Positions 53,186 through 62,188 are shown, counted from the first letter of the stretch. The stretch is DNA of 64,000 nucleotides from CAG-1782 sp964418255 (GCA_964418255.1 CAYQKV010000005.1:62001-126000), one strand, 5' to 3'. The notes: generated by a model not told the origin, from the letters alone. A program made the numbers and translations.

Positions 53186-55810
53186 TTACATTATATAATT
53201 TATCGAACTTTCGTCCACTTCGGGGCGTCCGGAAACCAACTTATACGACGCAAAATTTCTGTTCGTTACTTTTCCGTCGAAATACTTAATTGTATAGTTG
53301 TTTACATCCGCCAAAAATCCCGTTCCGTTTGCGAAGTACTTGTCAAGATAAATTTCAGCGTCCGACAAAGAGTAAGTCGTGCTTCCGCAAACAACGCTTT
53401 TTGTAGCCGTACTCACTTCCTCTTTCGTAAGCGCGTATCTTGCTTTCGCGAGCAGGTCATCATCATCGTTGTTCTTGTCTTTTTCATCGGTAACGATTAC
53501 GTTTCCGCTCTCGGAATAAACGGTTATATCGAGGTAATACGCCGTCACATAGTCCCCGTCTGACGGGTCGAGATAGTACGTTTTTCCTTCTTTTGCCGTT
53601 GCATCTAAAGTCGGGGTAAGCGTAGCGTTTCTTTCCGAATACTCGTAATACTGTCCGCCGGAAAGCGACGCGTTTTTCGTCGCGAATTCGACGCGGTACA
53701 CGGTTTTCTTTTCGGCATACAGTGCGTTCGGATTATATTTCACATAATTCGAAGCGGTGTCCTTGCCTATAAAAATGAACGTCTCTCTCGTTTCGTTATA
53801 AACGTAATATTTTTCCAGTTCGATGTTGGCTCCCTCGGCATAACCGTCAAGGGTAACTTTACTGTAAACGTCTTCCGCTATCAACAGATTGTTCGCTCCG
53901 TCTCGCGGGATGAGCCCCGCATAAACCGTAACGTACACTCCGCCGTAATTTCCGTTGGGCGCATAATAAAGTCTAACGCTGGTATATCCGTCCTCGTTGA
54001 CGTAATTATTTTTCGCCTGAACGGGGTCGATTTTTGCATAATCGCTGTTGAGGAATTCCGTTCTGTTGCTGTGAATTCTCATATCTTCCGCGGTGGAATC
54101 GGAGAAAACGGAATTTCCGTAAACCTGCGCCGCTATGCCTCTAACAAAAGTATACGAACTCTCCATTCCTCCGCTTATTTCGAAGTCGACGCCTTTTGCC
54201 GTAGCGTTTTTCAACGAAGAGTCGCGTAAAACTCCGACCGCGCCGCCCATAATCGAGCCTAATTCGTTGCTTCCGCCGAACGTACTGTACATATACGCCG
54301 AATTGACCGTAACGCCGTTAATCGCCGAATATCCGTTGACATACCCTGCAAAGCCGCCTATACACACGTTTTCAAGTTCGGTACCGCCCGCTTCCGCATA
54401 GAAATTTTCTACGTTTCCGCCGTTTATCGAAGATTTTTCCACTATTCCGTACGCGCCGCCTATCGTCGCTTTATCGGAAACAAGTCCGAGAGAACTTTCG
54501 ATGTCCCAGTTCCTCCAATAAATGCCGTTTATGAATACATTCTGCGCCGTAGTCGTATCGGAAACCGAAGAATAAAGTCCACCCGCCAGTCCGCCGGCAT
54601 AAAGAGAACGCGTGATTATTTCGGTAGGCGCGGTAAGTTTGTTGGTTTCGTTCGCTTTTGTCGAAGCGTTAAAACCGTTTATCGTAACCGATTCGATTTT
54701 TGCGCCGTCCGCATATCCCGCTACGCCGCCTACATACGCCTGTTCGGGATAGAATTCGGAATTGACAGCGGCAGAAGGATTAACCCTCGAAACGCTGTAT
54801 CCGCCGTTCGCGTCACCTATGACAAGTTTTGCCTCTGCGTCTTTTCCGTATATTTCCATACCCGCGTCGTAATAAGCGCAGTAATTCATATTGTCGAAGA
54901 CAAAGCCGTTTACCGCCACTCTTTTAAGCTCGGTTGCTTTTCCGTTTTCGCTTTGCGTGGCGTTTCCTTTGGCATATCCGACTATTCCGCCCGCATACTG
55001 TTTATTGTTGTTCGTATGTTTGAACTGCGCAGGCGTTCCGAAATTGTCGTAATAAGAAATCGAACTGTCGTAAATCGTGGAAACCGCGATTTTACCTCCG
55101 TTTACCGTTATATCGGAAAATTCGCTTGCAACGTCGCATCCGCTGATTATCCCTGCGTAAGCGTATTCTCCCGACGTATAGAACGACAGGTCGGCGTTCT
55201 CGACGGTAAGATTTTTTATCGTCGCTCCGAACGTATACCCGAATAATCCTACGCTTCCGAATGCGGTGCCCGTCTCGAAAGCCCCGTCTCCGTCGTCGAC
55301 TTTAAGATAGTTGGGGTCTTCGCCGTCGCCCTCTTTTACGTAGCTTTCGACTTTGTACTTGCCGTCGGACACTTCCTCGCCTTTATTCAGCTTTATTACT
55401 TCGGAACTCTTATAAATCGGAGTGCCGTCGCCGAGCCAGCCTATTATCTGTTTCGCGATATATTTAGGCGTGCCGTCGCTCTCCCAACCCGTTATTTTCA
55501 AGCCTTTTATCATTTTGCCGTTTCCGTCGAAAGTTCCGCAAAACGCTTTTCCCGACGTGCGCCCTATGGGTTTCCATTCAATATTCGACAAGTCGATATC
55601 CGCAGTGAGTTTTATGGTGTATTGAGAATATTCCTTGCCGACGTACTGCGCGGCAGCCGCGAGTTCTTCGGCGTTGCTTACTTCGATTGTTTTTGCGGGT
55701 TTTACTTCATCGGTGGTTTCGTCGTTTTTATCGTTGCAACCGACAAAAATCATACAGCCGAGCGCCGCGCACAAAACTATTCCGAGTAAGGCTTTCAATC
55801 TGAATTTCAT
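53186..55810 (-). CDS. GLUG-like beta-helix surface lipoprotein
   Basis: An 874-residue exported protein. The signal peptide ends with the lipobox F-V-G-C (Cys25), followed by an acidic linker. Then comes ISLATDIDLS-like IKLTADIDLSNIEWKPIG and FCGTFDGNGKMIKGLKI, the pattern of GLUG-containing surface proteins. Repeats through the middle have the form (A/G)GIVGYAKG, GGVAGYADG, GGLAGGLYS and GGFAGYVNG, each followed by an I/V-rich strand (VTVNSAYM, VTINGF), which suggests a right-handed beta-helix of perhaps 10-12 turns. Residues about 600-800 are Tyr-rich and resemble parts of the two giant proteins. No catalytic motif. Likely an adhesin; ligand unknown. Confidence 0.85.
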   Translation of the reverse strand: MKFRLKALLGIVLCAALGCMIFVGCNDKNDETTDEVKPAKTIEVSNAEELAAAAQYVGKEYSQYTIKLTADIDLSNIEWKPIGRTSGKAFCGTFDGNGKMIKGLKITGWESDGTPKYIAKQIIGWLGDGTPIYKSSEVIKLNKGEEVSDGKYKVESYVKEGDGEDPNYLKVDDGDGAFETGTAFGSVGLFGYTFGATIKNLTVENADLSFYTSGEYAYAGIISGCDVASEFSDITVNGGKIAVSTIYDSSISYYDNFGTPAQFKHTNNNKQYAGGIVGYAKGNATQSENGKATELKRVAVNGFVFDNMNYCAYYDAGMEIYGKDAEAKLVIGDANGGYSVSRVNPSAAVNSEFYPEQAYVGGVAGYADGAKIESVTINGFNASTKANETNKLTAPTEIITRSLYAGGLAGGLYSSVSDTTTAQNVFINGIYWRNWDIESSLGLVSDKATIGGAYGIVEKSSINGGNVENFYAEAGGTELENVCIGGFAGYVNGYSAINGVTVNSAYMYSTFGGSNELGSIMGGAVGVLRDSSLKNATAKGVDFEISGGMESSYTFVRGIAAQVYGNSVFSDSTAEDMRIHSNRTEFLNSDYAKIDPVQAKNNYVNEDGYTSVRLYYAPNGNYGGVYVTVYAGLIPRDGANNLLIAEDVYSKVTLDGYAEGANIELEKYYVYNETRETFIFIGKDTASNYVKYNPNALYAEKKTVYRVEFATKNASLSGGQYYEYSERNATLTPTLDATAKEGKTYYLDPSDGDYVTAYYLDITVYSESGNVIVTDEKDKNNDDDDLLAKARYALTKEEVSTATKSVVCGSTTYSLSDAEIYLDKYFANGTGFLADVNNYTIKYFDGKVTNRNFASYKLVSGRPEVDESSINYIM

Positions 55811-55822
55811 TATATTTCTCTC

Positions 55823-56728
55823 CTATGCTATTGTTCCGTCGATAAACGCCAGAAAATCGTTATAAACTTCCGAACTGTTGGTTTCATTGAGAATTTCGTG
55901 TCTTGCGCCTTCGTAAACTTTCAAAACGGGGTTAAGTCCGAGCCCTTTATAAAAATCTCTCAGTTTTACGGCGAGTTTCGAATTGTTGGAAACGGGGTCG
56001 TCGCTTCCGCAGGCAACCATAATTTTGAAATCTTTTCCGATTGTTTCCGCGTCTTTTCCGTACATATGCATCACGCCGTTAAAGAAAGAATAGTAGTAAT
56101 CGATGCAAAGAACGTACCCGCAATCCTTATCCGCTTCGTATTTCGCCACCTGTTCTTTATCTCTCGAAAGCCAGGCGAATTCCTGTCCCTGTTCTTCGAA
56201 AGGTTTATTGTACGCGCCGAAACTGAGTTTGTTTATAAGATTGCCTTTTTTCTCGCCTCCGCAAAGAACTTTCTGCAATCCCGCGATAAGTCTGCCCATA
56301 GCGATGAGCGCGTTTTTCATATGCGCCGTTCCGCTGAGTATGCACCCTGCGAGTTTGTCGGAATGTAATTCGACAAAACGTTGCGAAAGAAAACTTCCGT
56401 AGCTGTGTCCGACGAGAACGACGGGCAGTCCGTAAGTGGTTTTCAGATAGTCGCACAACGTGTTCATATCTTCGAGAGTCTGATTCCAGCTGTCTCCGTA
56501 TACAAGTCCGTTTTCTCCGTTGAGCGCGCCTCTTCTGTGTCCTCTGTGGTCGTCAGCCGCCACGATATAACCGTGGGCGTTGAGAAAACGCGCGAAATCG
56601 TCGTATCTGTCGGGATGTTCCGCCATACCGTGCGCTATCTGCACGCACGCTTTCGCGTTTTCGACTTCGTCCCACAAATCGATACCTATATCCGCACCGT
56701 CAAAGGCTTTCAAAAATAATTGTTTCAT
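55823..56728 (-). CDS. Alpha/beta hydrolase, monoacylglycerol lipase/lysophospholipase type
   Basis: A 301-residue serine hydrolase of the S33/Hydrolase_4 type. The oxyanion motif is HGMAEHPDRYDDFARFL with the following AADDHRGHRRG, the nucleophile Ser lies in VGHSYGSFLSQRF, the acid Asp in CGSDDPVSN and the His in ARHEILNE. Members remove fatty acyl groups from monoacylglycerols or lysophospholipids; the true substrate is open. No signal peptide, so it acts in the cytoplasm or at its membrane face. It precedes the GLUG-like lipoprotein gene by 12 bases on the same strand and has a strong promoter, so the two are probably co-transcribed. Confidence 0.88.
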   Translation of the reverse strand: MKQLFLKAFDGADIGIDLWDEVENAKACVQIAHGMAEHPDRYDDFARFLNAHGYIVAADDHRGHRRGALNGENGLVYGDSWNQTLEDMNTLCDYLKTTYGLPVVLVGHSYGSFLSQRFVELHSDKLAGCILSGTAHMKNALIAMGRLIAGLQKVLCGGEKKGNLINKLSFGAYNKPFEEQGQEFAWLSRDKEQVAKYEADKDCGYVLCIDYYYSFFNGVMHMYGKDAETIGKDFKIMVACGSDDPVSNNSKLAVKLRDFYKGLGLNPVLKVYEGARHEILNETNSSEVYNDFLAFIDGTIA

Positions 56729-56766
56729 ACAAACCGTTCCTCGCTTTATATTAAATATTCTATACT

Positions 56767-56795
56767 ATTATAGCATCTCGCAAATAAAATATCAA
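56767..56795 (-). promoter_or_regulatory. Promoter of the lipase-type hydrolase gene
   Basis: Minus-strand TTGATA (56790-56795), 17-base spacer, perfect TATAAT (56767-56772), 38 bases before the ATG. Confidence 0.75.
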
Positions 56796-56931
56796 TACAT
56801 AAATTCAATATATTTTCCTTATATTCTTCGTATTTCGTTTTTTTGTCGCAAAGAGAGCCCGAAAGCCGTTTTCAAGCGGGTATCAAAACATTTTTTTTCG
56901 ACAATACATATAAATGTAAAAACGGAGCGCG

Positions 56932-57942
56932 ATGAAAACAATTATTCTTACCGGAGGCGGAACGGCGGGTCATATAATGCCCAACCTCGCTCTTGTCCCC
57001 GAACTACGCAAATATTTCGATTCCATTCATTATTTCGGCGGGAACGGAATGGAAGAAAATCTCGTAAAAAACGCAGGTATACCCTTTCATAAAACGACAG
57101 TCGTAAAATTCGACAGAAGCAAAATTTTTTCAAATCTGAAAATTCCGTTTTTACTGCAAAAAGGAATAAACGAAGCTAAAGAAATTATAACTTTTATCAA
57201 GCCCGACGTCGTATTTTCGAAAGGCGGCTATGCCGCTCTTCCCGTCTGTTTTGCGGCGAAAAAACTCGGAATTCCCGTAGTTTGTCACGAATCCGACTAC
57301 ACTCTGGGACTTGCAAATAAAATCGTTTCGTCGTTCGCGGCAAAAACTCTTACTTCCTTTCCCGAAACCAAAGGCGGGATATACGTCGGAAGTCCGGTAA
57401 GAGAAGAATTTTATTCGAAAAAATCTTCTTACTGCGAAGTCCCGAATATGGACGCGCGCAAAAAGACTTTGCTAGTATGCGGCGGAAGTCTCGGTTCGTC
57501 GGCAATAAACAACGTAATATATTCCGTCCTGCCCGTTCTTCTGAAAAACTATAACGTAATTCATATCTCGGGAAAAACCGGAGATTTCAACGTAAAACGG
57601 AATAATTATTATCAATGTTCATACGCGCCCGACTTTCCCGCGCTTATGCGGCGGGCGGACCTCGTTATTTGCCGCGCCGGGTCGAATACTTTGTTCGAAG
57701 CCGCGGCGACCGGAATACGTTGCATCGCCATTCCTCTTCCTAAGGGCGCGTCGCGCGGAGACCAGATTCTGAACGCGAAAAGTTTCGAAAAACACGGTTA
57801 TTGCGAAGTATTGCCGCAAGAAAAGCTCTGCCCGGAAACTCTTCTTTCGAAAATCGAAGCAATTTGGCATAAAACGCCACAAGTATTAGACGTATTGCAA
57901 ATTAACGAAAAAATTGTAAAACATATTCTGTCGGTAATTTGA
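56932..57942 (+). CDS. murG: UDP-GlcNAc--lipid I N-acetylglucosaminyltransferase
   Basis: A 336-residue MurG, GT family 28. It adds GlcNAc to lipid I on the inner face of the membrane, giving lipid II. The N-terminal loop GGGTAGHIMPNLAL, the block VFSKGGYAALPVC and VCHESDYTLGLANK (HESD instead of the HEQN of E. coli, common in Bacillota) are clear, followed by VCGGSLGSSAIN and the UDP-GlcNAc site RAGSNTLFEAAATG with PLPKGASRGDQ. GGAG lies four bases before the ATG. It is a lone plus-strand gene, away from any division and cell wall cluster, so a second murG may exist elsewhere. Confidence 0.93.
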   Translation: MKTIILTGGGTAGHIMPNLALVPELRKYFDSIHYFGGNGMEENLVKNAGIPFHKTTVVKFDRSKIFSNLKIPFLLQKGINEAKEIITFIKPDVVFSKGGYAALPVCFAAKKLGIPVVCHESDYTLGLANKIVSSFAAKTLTSFPETKGGIYVGSPVREEFYSKKSSYCEVPNMDARKKTLLVCGGSLGSSAINNVIYSVLPVLLKNYNVIHISGKTGDFNVKRNNYYQCSYAPDFPALMRRADLVICRAGSNTLFEAAATGIRCIAIPLPKGASRGDQILNAKSFEKHGYCEVLPQEKLCPETLLSKIEAIWHKTPQVLDVLQINEKIVKHILSVI

Positions 57943-57984
57943 TATTTTGTCGTCATATACGAAATTATTTGTTTTTTTGACGTA

Positions 57985-58014
57985 TTGATTTTTTACGCTT
58001 TCTTCTATTATATA
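57985..58014 (+). promoter_or_regulatory. Possible promoter of the exported 453-aa protein gene
   Basis: TTGATT (57985-57990) with an 18-base spacer before TATATA (58009-58014). Alternatives in the same A+T-rich stretch exist. GGGAGG lies before the ATG. Confidence 0.35.
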
Positions 58015-58037
58015 CTGTAATCGGGAGGTAAGAAAAA

Positions 58038-59399
58038 ATGAAAAAACTCAAAAAACAAATACCTGCGATTCTTTACGCGTTTATGCTTCTCGCAATCGCC
58101 GCTCTGAGCATAGCAATCGTCGATTCCCGCCCGTTCGAAGCGGGAGCAGACGACAAATCCCCTACCGTCGTTGACAAAAACGATACGGAAAACACTTCGA
58201 AAGAAACCGAAGACAATAATAATCCGCCGACCACGCCCGTAGACCCCGACGCGCCGACGGAAAAAGTCACTTACGACGGGGTGGTTCCCCGCCGCGCCGA
58301 GACAAGCGACGTTTATCTGTATACTCAGAAAATCTACGGGAACGGCAAAACCGAACTTTGCGACGTATTTCAGACCTCGGTCGGCGTTTACATAGTCGTC
58401 GAAACCGACTCGACCGACGGAGACGTTTGCGGAAAATCTCCTTGCGTCGGTATTGTGAAGACCGATTCATACGGGAATATTTCGAAAACCCTCAGTCTTG
58501 ATTTTACATACGCGGGAAAATACGTTACCGCCTGTCCCACGGCGCTCGGGCTGGTTATAGTCACTTCTCCGTCTGATAATTCTTATTATTACGTTTCCGT
58601 TATTCCATATGAACTCGAATCTTCCCCTGCGTACAGAATAAGCGCGGCGCAAGGCGGCAAAATCATTCCCACTTCGAATTCTTTTTTGTTTTTTGCCGAG
58701 TATGACGATGAATCTTTGCTTTATTCTTACAAAAACGAAAGTTTCTCTTTCCAAAGCGTTGGAAAAGGAACAATCACCGACGTTTTCGAATACGGTTCGT
58801 ATTACGTCGTAATTTCATCCGATATACGCGACAATTCATATTCGATAACAAAAGTTTCCAAAAACGGACTGAACATCTTATCGGAAAATCACTATTCGGG
58901 CGGCACTGCGTTCAAAGTTTTTCCCGTCCCCGCAAACGACGGGCAGGCTTTTATCGTTCTTGAAAACAGAAACGGCGCAGTCTGGGCTAAAAAGTTCTCC
59001 GATTCTTCTTTCTCAACCGTGTTAAGCGTTAAAAAAATAGGAAATTTCGAGCTTCGCGGGGCATATTTTGACGGAGAAAATATTCTGATAGTCTGCAAAG
59101 GTAACCTTAACGGAATAATCGTTCTTTCCTCGGAACTCGAAACAAAGTTCACGGAAAGCAACGCGAATTTTATTACTTCCGTAATTATGGACGGGTTATT
59201 CTCTTCGGGAACGCTATATTATCTCGCCGCCGACGAAAGCGGACGTCTCGCTCTGCTCTACGCAAAAGACGAACAGACAAGCGCAAAATACTTTGACGTA
59301 ACCGCCACTAAGGCAAATCTGATTATGAACCTCGACGGCACATTTACATTATTTTGTCAGACCGAAAACTTCGTTTCCATAATCGGAATAGGAGAATAG
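58038..59399 (+). CDS. Exported beta-rich protein of unknown function
   Basis: A 453-residue protein of no recognised family. A basic start (MKKLKKQ) and hydrophobic stretch (residues about 9-28) form a signal peptide or anchor. Residues about 38-80 are a low-complexity linker rich in Asp, Thr, Asn and Pro. The remaining 370 residues are built from short beta-strand units with repeated hydrophobic cores (VGVYIVVETD, LGLVIVTSPS, YYVVISSDIRD, AFIVLENRNG, ILIVCKGN, LYYLAADESG), about seven of them, suggesting a beta-propeller. No Cys pairs or catalytic motif are evident. It follows murG by 95 bases on the same strand; a cell-envelope role is possible. A bidirectional terminator follows. Confidence 0.75.
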   Translation: MKKLKKQIPAILYAFMLLAIAALSIAIVDSRPFEAGADDKSPTVVDKNDTENTSKETEDNNNPPTTPVDPDAPTEKVTYDGVVPRRAETSDVYLYTQKIYGNGKTELCDVFQTSVGVYIVVETDSTDGDVCGKSPCVGIVKTDSYGNISKTLSLDFTYAGKYVTACPTALGLVIVTSPSDNSYYYVSVIPYELESSPAYRISAAQGGKIIPTSNSFLFFAEYDDESLLYSYKNESFSFQSVGKGTITDVFEYGSYYVVISSDIRDNSYSITKVSKNGLNILSENHYSGGTAFKVFPVPANDGQAFIVLENRNGAVWAKKFSDSSFSTVLSVKKIGNFELRGAYFDGENILIVCKGNLNGIIVLSSELETKFTESNANFITSVIMDGLFSSGTLYYLAADESGRLALLYAKDEQTSAKYFDVTATKANLIMNLDGTFTLFCQTENFVSIIGIGE

Positions 59400-59424
59400 A
59401 ATAAAACGTTATGCGTTTATTAAA

Positions 59425-59455
59425 AGACGCCGTTTGCTCAAATCAAACGGCGTCT
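59425..59455. terminator. Bidirectional terminator between the exported protein gene and the GNAT gene
   Basis: A 12-bp G+C-rich stem (AGACGCCGTTTG/CAAACGGCGTCT) with a seven-base loop, between converging genes. The minus-strand exit has TTTTAAT; the plus-strand exit is T-poor. Confidence 0.82.
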
Positions 59456-59475
59456 CATCTTTACAATTCAAAATT

Positions 59476-59925
59476 TCAACCGCGTTCTACACGCATTTCG
59501 TAACGCTTTAACTTTGTTCCGTTCCTTTCGACTTCCTCTTCGCAAACGACCTTATACCCTCTCTTTTCGAAAAACTTTTTTGCCGTTATCGAAGAATGAG
59601 TTCTTACAACGTCGAACGAACGTTCGAGTTCTTCACATATTATCGTCGCAACGCCTTGTCTCTGCCAATCTCTGTGGACAAATAAATAATCAAGGTATCC
59701 GTCTCCCCTTATGCTACCGAAACCCACTATAATGCCGTCGTTTTCCGCAATCAAAGTTTTTTGCTTTTCTAAATCGCCACATTTACCGAATAAAAATTCG
59801 GGACTGCTTGCCCAAGCCGTAAGCTGATGTTCTGTATAATCGCTTTTATTTACCGAGTGAACCGTGTCGTAGAATAATTTTGAAACAATCGGACAATCGT
59901 AAACGGAAAATTCTCTTATTATCAT
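59476..59925 (-). CDS. GNAT-family N-acetyltransferase
   Basis: A 149-residue acetyltransferase of the GNAT fold. The acetyl-CoA motif A reads LDYLFVHRDWQRQGVATII (RQGVA), followed by SSITAKKFFEKRGYKVVCEE, resembling the YafP/PhnO-like group with REFSVYDCPIVSKLFYDTVHSV at the start. Its substrate cannot be told. It is a monocistronic gene in a low-density area with intergenic DNA on both sides. Confidence 0.85.
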   Translation of the reverse strand: MIIREFSVYDCPIVSKLFYDTVHSVNKSDYTEHQLTAWASSPEFLFGKCGDLEKQKTLIAENDGIIVGFGSIRGDGYLDYLFVHRDWQRQGVATIICEELERSFDVVRTHSSITAKKFFEKRGYKVVCEEEVERNGTKLKRYEMRVERG

Positions 59926-60226
59926 ATTTCTCTATTGTTTAAGTATATTACAATCCGATTACTTATGCGAATTAGCATCGGATAAGATGACAACATCGGT
60001 CTGCAAAACTAATTGATTCTTACAAAGATAATTATATCGATTTTTAAGATAATAATCAACTTTTATGCCCTAAGATTTTGCGACGCGACATAACCGCTAT
60101 TTAATTTCGCAACCGAAACGAAAAATGCACAAATAATGATTAAGAGATAATAAAAATTGACATTTTAGCTTTAATATTGTATGCTTTTTTGTATCCTATA
60201 AATGATTAAAGGACGGTATACGTTTT
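59926..60226. other. Intergenic region between the GNAT and mscS genes
   Basis: 301 bases, A+T rich. Apart from the mscS promoter at its right end and an uncertain GNAT promoter at its left, I see no gene, RNA or repeat. Confidence 0.5.
60157..60185 (+). promoter_or_regulatory. Promoter of mscS
   Basis: Perfect TTGACA (60157-60162), 17-base spacer, TATGCT (60180-60185), 41 bases before the ATG. Confidence 0.65.
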
Positions 60227-61051
60227 ATGGACTGGCAGAAAATATGGAATACAATACAGAATTGGATTACTAACGTAGGAATCAAGGTTCTTATATCGAT
60301 TTTTATACTAATCATCTCTTTTGCACTGATTAACTGGATAAGCAAAAAAATAGCGAAAAGAGGTAAAAAACTCGAAGAAACGAAAAAGGTAGACAAAACT
60401 ATTTACAAAACACTCAGTTATGTATTCAAAATTGGCTTAAAAATATTGATAGTAATCGCTCTAATCGGGTATCTCGGAATAGATACGAGCGGAATAACCG
60501 CTCTTATCGCTTCGCTCGGCGTAGGCATAGGACTTGCGGTAAACGGTACACTTTCCAACCTTGCCGGCGGCGCTCTGCTTCTTATTACCCGTCCTTTCCG
60601 CGTTGACGATTACATATCCGCCTGCGGATACGAAGGCACGGTGGAAGACATACTTATATGTAACACGAAAGTCCGTACGTCCGACAATAAAGTCGTATAC
60701 CTGCCCAACGGCAAATTATCAACGACAGAAATAGTTAATTTCACCGAAAAAGGCATACGCCGAGTGGACTTAACCTTTTCCGTTGCCTACTCCGACGATT
60801 TTCAAAAAGCAATAGCCGTTGTAACCGAAATCGCAAATAATAATCCTCTCATACTGAAAGACCCTGCTCCTACCATCAGAATGTCGGCTCAATCGGCTCA
60901 CAGTATCGACATCACAACAAAAGTTTGGTGCAAGACACCAGATTACTGGACGGTAAAATACGATATGCTTGAAAATATCAAGCTCGCTTTCGACGCAAAC
61001 AATATAACTATCCCTTTCAACCAACTCGACGTTCACGTAAAGCAGGATTAA
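60227..61051 (+). CDS. mscS: Small-conductance mechanosensitive channel MscS
   Basis: A 274-residue MscS, close to the E. coli length. Three membrane segments lie at about 17-38, 63-83 and 86-115; the pore-lining TM3 has GVGIGLAVNGTLSNLAGGALLL, followed by the beta domain RPFRVDDYISACGYEGTVEDI and NGKLSTTEIVNF. The C-terminal alpha/beta part ends with FNQLDVHV. The channel opens under membrane tension to release solutes on osmotic downshift. It is alone with its own promoter. Confidence 0.95.
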   Translation: MDWQKIWNTIQNWITNVGIKVLISIFILIISFALINWISKKIAKRGKKLEETKKVDKTIYKTLSYVFKIGLKILIVIALIGYLGIDTSGITALIASLGVGIGLAVNGTLSNLAGGALLLITRPFRVDDYISACGYEGTVEDILICNTKVRTSDNKVVYLPNGKLSTTEIVNFTEKGIRRVDLTFSVAYSDDFQKAIAVVTEIANNNPLILKDPAPTIRMSAQSAHSIDITTKVWCKTPDYWTVKYDMLENIKLAFDANNITIPFNQLDVHVKQD

Positions 61052-61453
61052 CGACAAACTATCGCAAAAAGAAGACTTTCGCCTATCCGTTTTATACGCA
61101 TAGTATCATCTCCTTGCAAATTATAAACGGCGATTATTTCTCTCCCTTTAGACATAACACACCGTTGCCCTCGACGGAAAACCCTTTATAATTTGCCTGT
61201 AACTATATTTTTATCGATTGAGGCGGTAGATACCCGCAATAGCAATAAAATTTTTTAAGCCGTAAACCGAAATATGCAACAAAAAGAACCAGCTAAATAA
61301 CAACTCTGTTTATTCGAATTACTGTATGTGTATGGCGACCACATTATAACTTGCTGAGTTTAGGCAGTGACTAACCCATCAAAGAAACGAGCCTTGCCGA
61401 TAACGACAAGGCTAAGACCGATTTAACGCAGAGGATTCGCCCTCTATCGTTAT
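61052..61453. other. Intergenic region between mscS and the tRNA cluster
   Basis: About 400 bases with no open frame of note. It holds the probable 3' end of the tRNA unit near 61390-61413. Nothing else is recognised. Confidence 0.5.
61390..61413 (-). terminator. Possible terminator of the tRNA operon
   Basis: A seven-bp stem (AGCCTTG/CAAGGCT) with a ten-base loop, then CGTTTCTTTG on the minus strand. The T-run is weak. Confidence 0.45.
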
Positions 61454-61536
61454 TGGTGCGGTTAAAGGGACTTGAACCCTTACGATTATCTCAATAGATT
61501 CTAAGTCTATCGCGTCTGCCATTCCGCCATAACCGC
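61454..61536 (-). tRNA. tRNA-Leu (TAG anticodon)
   Basis: 83 bases with encoded CCA. Acceptor GCGGTTA/TAACCGC, discriminator A. The anticodon loop is CTTAGAA between ATAGA and TCTAT. The T arm contains GGGTTCAAGTCCC. The variable region is shorter than in many tRNA-Leu. Confidence 0.95.
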
Positions 61537-61551
61537 TTTTTTATAAAAAAA

Positions 61552-61627
61552 TGGTGATCCATCGGAGATTCGAACTCCGGACACCTTGATTAAAAGTCAA
61601 GTGCTCTACCGACTGAGCTAATGGATC
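61552..61627 (-). tRNA. tRNA-Lys (TTT anticodon)
   Basis: 76 bases with encoded CCA. Acceptor GATCCAT/ATGGATC, discriminator A, anticodon loop CTTTTAA between CTTGA and TCAAG, T arm CGGAGTTCGAATCTCCG. Confidence 0.97.
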
Positions 61628-61656
61628 ACGTTTATTATTAAGTTTTTCGTTTTCTG

Positions 61657-61732
61657 TGGCAGGGGTGGCAGGATTTGAACCTACGAATGCGGGAGTCAAA
61701 GTCCCGTGCCTTAACCACTTGGCGACACCCCT
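61657..61732 (-). tRNA. tRNA-Gln (TTG anticodon)
   Basis: 76 bases with encoded CCA. Acceptor AGGGGTG/CACCCCT, discriminator G, anticodon loop CTTTGAC between CGGGA and TCCCG. Confidence 0.95.
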
Positions 61733-61741
61733 ACGGGTTTG

Positions 61742-61819
61742 TGGGGTGAATGGTGGGAGTCGAACCCACGACCTCCAGAGCCACAATCTGGCGTTCTAAC
61801 CAACTGAACTACATCCACC
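61742..61819 (-). tRNA. tRNA-His (GTG anticodon)
   Basis: Encoded CCA and the extra 5' G (position -1) facing discriminator C, as expected for tRNA-His. Acceptor GTGGATG/CATTCAC with one G-U pair; anticodon loop TTGTGGC between CCAGA and TCTGG. Confidence 0.96.
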
Positions 61820-61834
61820 ACGTTTTTATGGCAG

Positions 61835-61911
61835 TGGCGAACCAGGAGGGATTCGAACCCCCGACCTACGGCTTAGAAGGCCGTTGCTCTATCCAGCTGA
61901 GCTACTGGTCC
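61835..61911 (-). tRNA. tRNA-Arg (TCT anticodon)
   Basis: 77 bases with encoded CCA. Acceptor GGACCAG/CTGGTTC with one G-U pair, discriminator G, anticodon loop CTTCTAA between ACGGC and GCCGT. Confidence 0.96.
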
Positions 61912-62033
61912 GCATGGGTCCCGATACAGGTAAGTCCGTTAGGTCAGGTTGTTTCAAAGGGAAATAACCGCATTTACTGCAATTACCTCCCCTCACCTAA
62001 AACCAACCTTTATCTTTTGTAAGCCTTGCGGCT

Positions 62034-62107
62034 TGGAGCGGGTGATGGGAATCGGACCCACGCAACCAGCTTGGAAGGCTGGGGCTCTACCATTGAGCTA
62101 CACCCGC
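62034..62107 (-). tRNA. tRNA-Gly (TCC anticodon)
   Basis: 74 bases with encoded CCA. Acceptor GCGGGTG/CACCCGC, discriminator T, anticodon loop CTTCCAA. First gene of the tRNA unit, 122 bases before tRNA-Arg. Confidence 0.97.
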
Positions 62108-62159
62108 ATATACTCCTTTTTCTTCGGAAAATGCTTTCCTCTTTTCAAAGTGCCTTATT

Positions 62160-62188
62160 AGTATAATTGATTGAGTCGGATTTGTCAA
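62160..62188 (-). promoter_or_regulatory. Promoter of the tRNA operon
   Basis: Minus-strand perfect TTGACA (62183-62188), 17-base spacer, TATACT (62160-62165), about 50 bases before tRNA-Gly. Confidence 0.82.

Noticed and set aside
61541..62161. Short open frames across the tRNA cluster
   Set aside because: They cover tRNA genes on one or both strands and have no coding features.
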